Shown here: positions 23,365 to 27,451 of the stretch, in pieces
Position numbering within the stretch: position 1 is the first letter of the stretch
Layout: each line of letters begins with the position of its first letter
From: JAICLV01 sp036380925
GTDB taxonomy: Bacteria; Actinomycetota; Actinomycetes; Acidothermales; Acidothermaceae
Direction of reading: 5' to 3'
Assembly: GCA_036380925.1 (NCBI GenBank)
Contig: DASVDW010000076.1
Location: 1 to 27,451 of the forward strand
Length of the DNA: 27,451 nt
Program-made: the position numbers and the translations under genes
Notes under the pieces: model-generated
What the model was told of the DNA's origin: nothing
What the model saw: the letters and a program-made list of their open reading frames with translations, nothing else
Databases searched by the model: none

Positions 23365-24917
23365 CGAGGCGCCCCCGCGAACCCATGCGCGGCCAGCTGC
23401 GCCCGCAACTCCCGGCGGTCGTCGAACGGGTGGATCACGCCGGCCACTTCCTGGCCCTGCTCGTGGCCCTTGCCCGCCACGACCAGCACGTCGCCCGCCC
23501 GCGCGCGGGCCACCGCGACGCCGATGGCGGCCGCGCGGTCGATCTGCACCACCACCTCGCCACGCTGCTCCGCGGCGACCGACTCGGCGCCGGCCGTCAC
23601 CTGATCGAGGATGGCTTGCGGATCCTCGCTGCGCGGATTGTCGCTCGTGAGCACCGCGAGGTCCGCGAGGCGCGCGGCGGCGGCGCCCATCAAGGGCCGC
23701 TTCGCCGCATCGCGGTCGCCGCCGCAACCCAGCACGACGATCAACCGGCCGGACGGCCTCGCCACGGTGGAGCGCAGCTCCTGGAGCACGGCGGTCACCG
23801 CCTCCGGCGTGTGCGCGTAGTCGACAAACGCGGCGAACGGCTGGCCGGCGTCGACCGGCTCCAGCCGGCCTGGCACCCCGCGCAGCGCGGCGATCCCGGC
23901 GGCGGCGGCCCCCGGGTCGACGCCGGCGGTGACCAGCATGGCGACCGCGGCGAGCGCGTTGGCCGCGTTGAAGCGGCCGGCGAGCGCGGTGCGAACCGAC
24001 ATTGCGAGGCCACCCGGACCGTGCGCGGTGAACCGGGAGCCGGCGGCTTCGACGACGACGTCGCTGGCCCGCCAGGCCGCAGCGGGGGCGCCCGCGAGCG
24101 AGAAGCCCAGCGTCTCGATGCGAGGGTCGGCCAGCAGCCGCCGCCCGCGCTCGTCGTCGGCGTTGGCCAGGCCGATCGCGGCGAAGGACGGCGCGAACAG
24201 CCGCGCCTTCGCGGCGAAGTAGTCGTCGAGGTCGGCGTGGAAGTCCAGATGGTCTTGCGAGAGGTTGGTGAACGCCACGACGGCGAATCGGGTGCCGTCG
24301 ACCCGTCGCAGCGCGAGCGCGTGGCTGGACACCTCCATCGCGACCGCGCCGACGCCCCGCTCGGCCATGGTGGCGAGCAACGCCTGCAGGTCGCTGCCCT
24401 CGGGGGTGGTCCGCGCGCTCGGGACCGACTCCTCGCCGATGCGGGTCTCGATGGTGCCGATCAGCCCGGTGGTCGCACCGGCCGCCCGCAAGCCGGACTC
24501 CACGAGGTAGGAGGTGGTCGTCTTGCCGTTGGTGCCCGTCACGCCGAAGCAGCGAAGCCGCCGCGACGGCTGTCCGTAGACCTGCGCCGCGACCGGGCCG
24601 AGCAGCGCGCGCGGGTCGGCGACGACGACGGTCGGCAACCCCGCGTTCGCCGCGTGCGCCGCGCCCGCTGGGTCGGTGAGCATCGCGACGGCGCCGAGCC
24701 GGGCGGCGTCCGCGGCGAACGCCGCGCCATGCGCCCGCGCTCCCGGCAGGCCGGCGTAAAGGTCGCCCCGGCGCACGGCGCGGGAATCATGCGTCACACC
24801 GGTCACCATCGGGTCGTCGCCGGCCTGCGCCCCATCGTCGAGCGCGCCCACGGCGAGCGCGATCTCGCGCAACCGCCGCGGTTCGACGTGCGCGGGACGC
24901 AGATCAGGTGCCGACAC
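23361..24917 (-). CDS. murE: UDP-MurNAc-tripeptide synthetase MurE, diaminopimelate-type
   Basis: Cytosolic ligase, 518 residues, that adds the third amino acid. ATP loop GTNGKTTTS (128-136), TTPEGSDLQALLA, carbamylated-lysine region DDYFAAKARLF (Lys237), and TSDNPRSEDP (424-433) are present. The DNPR motif marks enzymes that use diaminopimelate rather than lysine. GTG at 24915-24917 is preferred because AGGG lies nine bases before it; a TTG at 24924-24926 would be an alternative. The upstream in-frame stop at 24957-24959 excludes a longer protein. Separated from ftsI by 98 bp with 12-bp tandem repeats; overlaps murF by ATGA. Confidence 0.96.
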   Translation of the reverse strand: MSAPDLRPAHVEPRRLREIALAVGALDDGAQAGDDPMVTGVTHDSRAVRRGDLYAGLPGARAHGAAFAADAARLGAVAMLTDPAGAAHAANAGLPTVVVADPRALLGPVAAQVYGQPSRRLRCFGVTGTNGKTTTSYLVESGLRAAGATTGLIGTIETRIGEESVPSARTTPEGSDLQALLATMAERGVGAVAMEVSSHALALRRVDGTRFAVVAFTNLSQDHLDFHADLDDYFAAKARLFAPSFAAIGLANADDERGRRLLADPRIETLGFSLAGAPAAAWRASDVVVEAAGSRFTAHGPGGLAMSVRTALAGRFNAANALAAVAMLVTAGVDPGAAAAGIAALRGVPGRLEPVDAGQPFAAFVDYAHTPEAVTAVLQELRSTVARPSGRLIVVLGCGGDRDAAKRPLMGAAAARLADLAVLTSDNPRSEDPQAILDQVTAGAESVAAEQRGEVVVQIDRAAAIGVAVARARAGDVLVVAGKGHEQGQEVAGVIHPFDDRRELRAQLAAHGFAGAPR

Positions 24918-24966
24918 GGGCCGCAACCCTATCGAGGGCGCGGTTCGCCGAATCGCTCACCGGGTC

Positions 24967-25002
24967 GCGCGCGGGGTTGCGCACGGGGTTGCGCACGGGG
25001 TG
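24967..25002. repeat. Three 12-bp tandem repeats between ftsI and murE
   Basis: The unit GCGCACGGGGTT (24979-24990) is repeated with one change on each side (24967-24978 and 24991-25002). It lies in the 98-bp space between the ftsI stop and the murE start; no function is evident. Confidence 0.85.
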
Positions 25003-25015
25003 GCTCATGGGCGGC

Positions 25016-26872
25016 TCACTGCGTCGTGAGCTTGACGACCGGCGGCTTGGTGCCGGTGGGCGGGATCTTCAACGTCTCCAGCGCGAACGACGTCACGTCC
25101 TTGAACACCGGAGCGGCGACGGATCCGCCGTAGTGTCCGCGGATCGGATTGTCGAGCACGACCAGCGTCACCAACTGCGGGTCGTCGGCGGGCGCGAAGC
25201 CGACGAAGGACGCCGTGTACCCGCGGTAGCACCCGCAGTCGCCGTCGACCCGCTGCGCGGTGCCGGTCTTTCCGGCCACCCGGTAGCCCGGGATGCGCGC
25301 CGCGGGCGCGGTGCCCTGATCGGTGGTGACCGCCTCTAGCATCCGCTCGACCTGCTGCGCGGTCTCTTGTTTGACGACGCGGTGCCGGACCGGCGGCGCG
25401 ACCGGCCGCAGGCTCCCGTCGTCCGACATGACGCCCTTGACCAGCGTGGGCGTCACCCGCACGCCGCCGTTGGCGATGGTCGCGTACACCGACGCGACCT
25501 GCACGGCGTTGACCGAGATGCCCTGGCCGAAGGGGATCGTGTAGCGCTGCGAGGCGTTCCATTTGCTCGGGTCGTCGAGCAATCCCTTGCTCTCACCGGG
25601 GAAACCGAGCCCGGTGTGCTGGCCGAGGCCGAACGCTCGCAGGTAGTCGTACAGGCGGGTGGCGCCCACCGCCTCCGAGGCGAGGATGGTGCCGATGTTG
25701 CTCGACTCGGCGAGCACCCCGGCGAGGGTCAGGTGCTCCTCGCCGTGCGCCTCGGCGTCGTGAAACACCTCACCCGCGCGGTTCAAGGTCGGCGGGACGT
25801 CGATCGGCGACTCGGGGGTGAGCACGCCGGCGTCGATCGCGGCCGCCATGGTGATGACCTTGTTGGTGCTGCCGGGTTCGAAGACGTCGCTCACGGCGGG
25901 GTTGCCGCGGTCGGCCGCAGGCACGGCGCCTGGGTTCGCCGGGTCGAAGGTCGGGGCGGTGGCCATCGCGAGGATCTCGCCGGTCTGCGGCCGCATGACG
26001 ATGACGCTGCCGCCTTCAGCGCCGGTCTGCGCGACCGCGTCGGCGAGCGCTTGCTGGGCTTTCCACTGAATGTCGCGGTCGATGGTCAACGCGACGTCGC
26101 GTCCGGGCACCGCGGCGCGACCGTTCGCACCGCCGTCCGGGATGACGGTCCCGTTGTGCCCCACCTGCTCGGTGAGCTTGCCGTCCGTGCCCGCGAGGGT
26201 CTGCTGGAACTGGTACTCAAGGCCGGCCAGCCCGTCGCCGTCGATGCCGACGAAGCCGATGACGTTCGCGGCCAGATCGCCGTTCGGGTACACCCGCTTC
26301 ATCGCCTTCTCCGCCCGCACGCCGGGCAGCCCGAGCTTCAACACCGCCTCCGCGGTGGCTGGCGACACGCCCCGAGCCAGATAGACGAACTGCCCCTTGC
26401 CGGTGAGGTCGGCCGCCAGTTCCGCGCGGTCGACGCCGAGCAGCGGCGCGAGTTGCTCCGCCATCGCGCCGGGGTTGGTGGTCTTCGACGTCTTGGCCAG
26501 CAGCGGATCGGCGGTGATGTCGCGCGCGTCCACGCTTTGCGCGAGGGGCGCGCCGTTTCGGTCGACGATCTCGCCGCGCGGCGCCGGGATCGTCACGCTT
26601 TGCAGGTACTGCTTGTTCGCCTCGCTCGCGTAGACCGACGAGTCGACGCCTTGCAGCTGGAACAGCCGCCCGGTGAACACCACCATCACGAAGACGATGA
26701 CGAGCAGCGCGGCGTGCAGCCGGCGAGCCGGCCGGCCGAGCCGCCCCGCGAGTCGTCCAGGCCGTCTCAGCCGCCCACGCGGCGGCCGGCGCGGCTGCCG
26801 GGTCGCCCGACCGGCCGGCTGCTGGCCGGCCACCCGCGCGCGAGCCGGCGGATAACCGGTCCGGGTGGTCAC
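25016..26872 (-). CDS. ftsI: Class B penicillin-binding protein FtsI (PBP3)
   Basis: Septal peptidoglycan transpeptidase of 618 residues. A basic, Arg/Pro-rich cytosolic tail (1-52) is followed by one membrane helix (AALLVIVFVMVVFTG, about 54-68), the PBP dimerisation domain with RGEIVDRNG (99-107), and the transpeptidase domain with all three catalytic motifs: Ser335 in EPGSTNK, SSN (390-392), and AGKTGTAQ (533-540). GTG start in GTGA overlap with ftsL. It acts with FtsW, encoded five genes downstream. The tail is long, as is common in actinobacteria. Confidence 0.96.
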   Translation of the reverse strand: MTTRTGYPPARARVAGQQPAGRATRQPRRPPRGRLRRPGRLAGRLGRPARRLHAALLVIVFVMVVFTGRLFQLQGVDSSVYASEANKQYLQSVTIPAPRGEIVDRNGAPLAQSVDARDITADPLLAKTSKTTNPGAMAEQLAPLLGVDRAELAADLTGKGQFVYLARGVSPATAEAVLKLGLPGVRAEKAMKRVYPNGDLAANVIGFVGIDGDGLAGLEYQFQQTLAGTDGKLTEQVGHNGTVIPDGGANGRAAVPGRDVALTIDRDIQWKAQQALADAVAQTGAEGGSVIVMRPQTGEILAMATAPTFDPANPGAVPAADRGNPAVSDVFEPGSTNKVITMAAAIDAGVLTPESPIDVPPTLNRAGEVFHDAEAHGEEHLTLAGVLAESSNIGTILASEAVGATRLYDYLRAFGLGQHTGLGFPGESKGLLDDPSKWNASQRYTIPFGQGISVNAVQVASVYATIANGGVRVTPTLVKGVMSDDGSLRPVAPPVRHRVVKQETAQQVERMLEAVTTDQGTAPAARIPGYRVAGKTGTAQRVDGDCGCYRGYTASFVGFAPADDPQLVTLVVLDNPIRGHYGGSVAAPVFKDVTSFALETLKIPPTGTKPPVVKLTTQ

Positions 26873-27451
26873 CCGTGGCTCCGCTGCGGGGTCGGTGACG
26901 CCTTCGCCGCCGGGGACTTGCCCGCCGCCGGCGACTTGCCCGCCGCCGGGGACTTGCCCGCCGCCGGGGACTTCGTGTCGCCGGTCGCCGACGGACTGGC
27001 GGTCACGGACGCGCTGGCGCTCGGCGTCGCCGCCGGGGGCTGGGGCGGCGACGCCGGGCGCACAGCCTTGCTCGCGACGCCGAGCACGGCGCCGTCCTTC
27101 GTCTTGAACACCGGGGTCGGCGCCGGCACCATGCCGAGCTCGGCGGCGCGCACCGCGAGCGCGTTCGGCGCGGACTTGGCCGCGATCTGCTGCGCGACGG
27201 CCTGCGCCTGGTTGCGCACCGTCGTCTGCTGCTCCTGCAGCCGCTTGACGGTGAACGACCCCTGCGCCAGCCAAGTGTTGATCAACAAGACCAGCACCAG
27301 CCCTCCCCCGAGGATTGCCGAGACAAGCAGCACGAACGGCGCGCGCGCCGGCGCGCGGCGCGGCGGGACGACGCGCAACGGCGGTCGCTGCTGCGGCGAC
27401 CGCCGGGTCGTCGGGGTCCCGGGGCGCGCGGGCGCGGCCGAACCGACCCGC
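26869..27451 (-). CDS. ftsL: FtsL-like septum protein, 5' end beyond the window
   Basis: Small bitopic division protein, partial: the frame stays open to the window edge with no stop, so the start is outside (a TTG at 27376-27378 is unlikely to be the true start). A Pro/Arg-rich tail leads into one membrane helix (FVLLVSAILGGGLVLVLLIN), then a short coiled coil (VKRLQEQQTTVRNQAQAVAQQIA) and a conserved-looking AELGMVPAPTPVF, the pattern of actinobacterial FtsL. The C-terminal half is a Pro/Ala/Ser/Lys tail with KSPAAG repeats, probably outside the membrane. Its position just before ftsI agrees with FtsL, which forms a complex with FtsQ and FtsB in other bacteria. Confidence 0.8.
   Translation of the reverse strand, partial: RVGSAAPARPGTPTTRRSPQQRPPLRVVPPRRAPARAPFVLLVSAILGGGLVLVLLINTWLAQGSFTVKRLQEQQTTVRNQAQAVAQQIAAKSAPNALAVRAAELGMVPAPTPVFKTKDGAVLGVASKAVRPASPPQPPAATPSASASVTASPSATGDTKSPAAGKSPAAGKSPAAGKSPAAKASPTPQRSHG
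26906..26973. repeat. 18-bp tandem repeats in the ftsL tail
   Basis: The unit GCCGCCGGGGACTTGCCC occurs at 26906, 26924 (one change) and 26942, with a partial fourth copy from 26960. It encodes KSPAAG repeats in the C-terminal tail of the FtsL-like protein. Confidence 0.95.

Noticed and set aside
20870..25133. Long plus-strand open frames opposite mraY, murF and murE
   Set aside because: Shadows of codon bias; translated sequences show no recognisable fold.
26906..26973. Possible CRISPR-like repeat array
   Set aside because: Units are contiguous with no spacers and keep the ftsL reading frame.
25016..27274. FtsI read as a 752-residue protein with a longer N-terminus
   Set aside because: The extra part is the wrong frame of the FtsL-like gene; the GTG in the GTGA overlap is the natural start.
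27376..27378. TTG as the start of ftsL
   Set aside because: The frame stays open to the window edge and the upstream residues look like a normal FtsL cytosolic tail, so the true start is probably outside.

Overview
The window comes from a high-GC Gram-positive bacterium of the Actinomycetes. Three things support this: the very GC-rich codon use with many GTG starts, the gene order of the division and cell-wall (dcw) cluster running into sepF, yggT and a Wag31-type divIVA, and the FtsZ tail ending in a DVPDFLK-like peptide. MurE carries a DNPR signature, so the peptidoglycan contains diaminopimelate. The genus cannot be fixed from the sequence alone. No rRNA, tRNA, CRISPR array or transposase was seen.

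Left part (1-9328): a transport and catabolism locus. Reading leftward on the minus strand are a solute-binding lipoprotein, a fused two-domain permease and an ATPase (one Fbp/phosphonate-type ABC importer), then an iron-containing alcohol dehydrogenase, a 3-hydroxyisobutyrate-dehydrogenase-like reductase, and a second solute-binding lipoprotein of the taurine/NMT1 type that is cut by the left window edge. Diverging from the first lipoprotein, on the plus strand, is a tightly overlapping operon of two small cupins and a metallo-beta-lactamase-fold lactonase-like hydrolase. The divergent promoters carry GntR-like palindromes, and a related site lies on the promoter of the second lipoprotein. 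I infer that one unseen regulator controls the whole locus. The substrate is unknown.

Middle (9329-10284): a short unrecognised plus-strand gene meets, tail to tail, a small two-helix membrane protein gene not previously listed here, which directly follows divIVA. A 29-bp tandem duplication lies at the junction.

Right part (10285-27451, all minus strand; transcription runs right to left): ftsL (5' end outside the window), ftsI, murE, murF, mraY, murD, ftsW, murG, murC, a 357-bp gap, ftsZ, pgeF, yggS, sepF, yggT, divIVA. Most neighbours overlap by ATGA or GTGA. The genes make the peptidoglycan precursor (MurE/F/D/C, MraY, MurG), polymerise and cross-link it at the septum (FtsW, FtsI), and build and place the division machinery (FtsL, FtsZ, SepF, DivIVA).

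The main oddity is that ftsQ, normally between murC and ftsZ in this phylum, is absent. The murC/ftsZ junction instead holds 15-bp tandem repeats, a perfect 18-bp inverted repeat over the murC stop codon, and a strong-looking ftsZ promoter. A second structural oddity is a two-tier inverted repeat at the very start of the permease gene.
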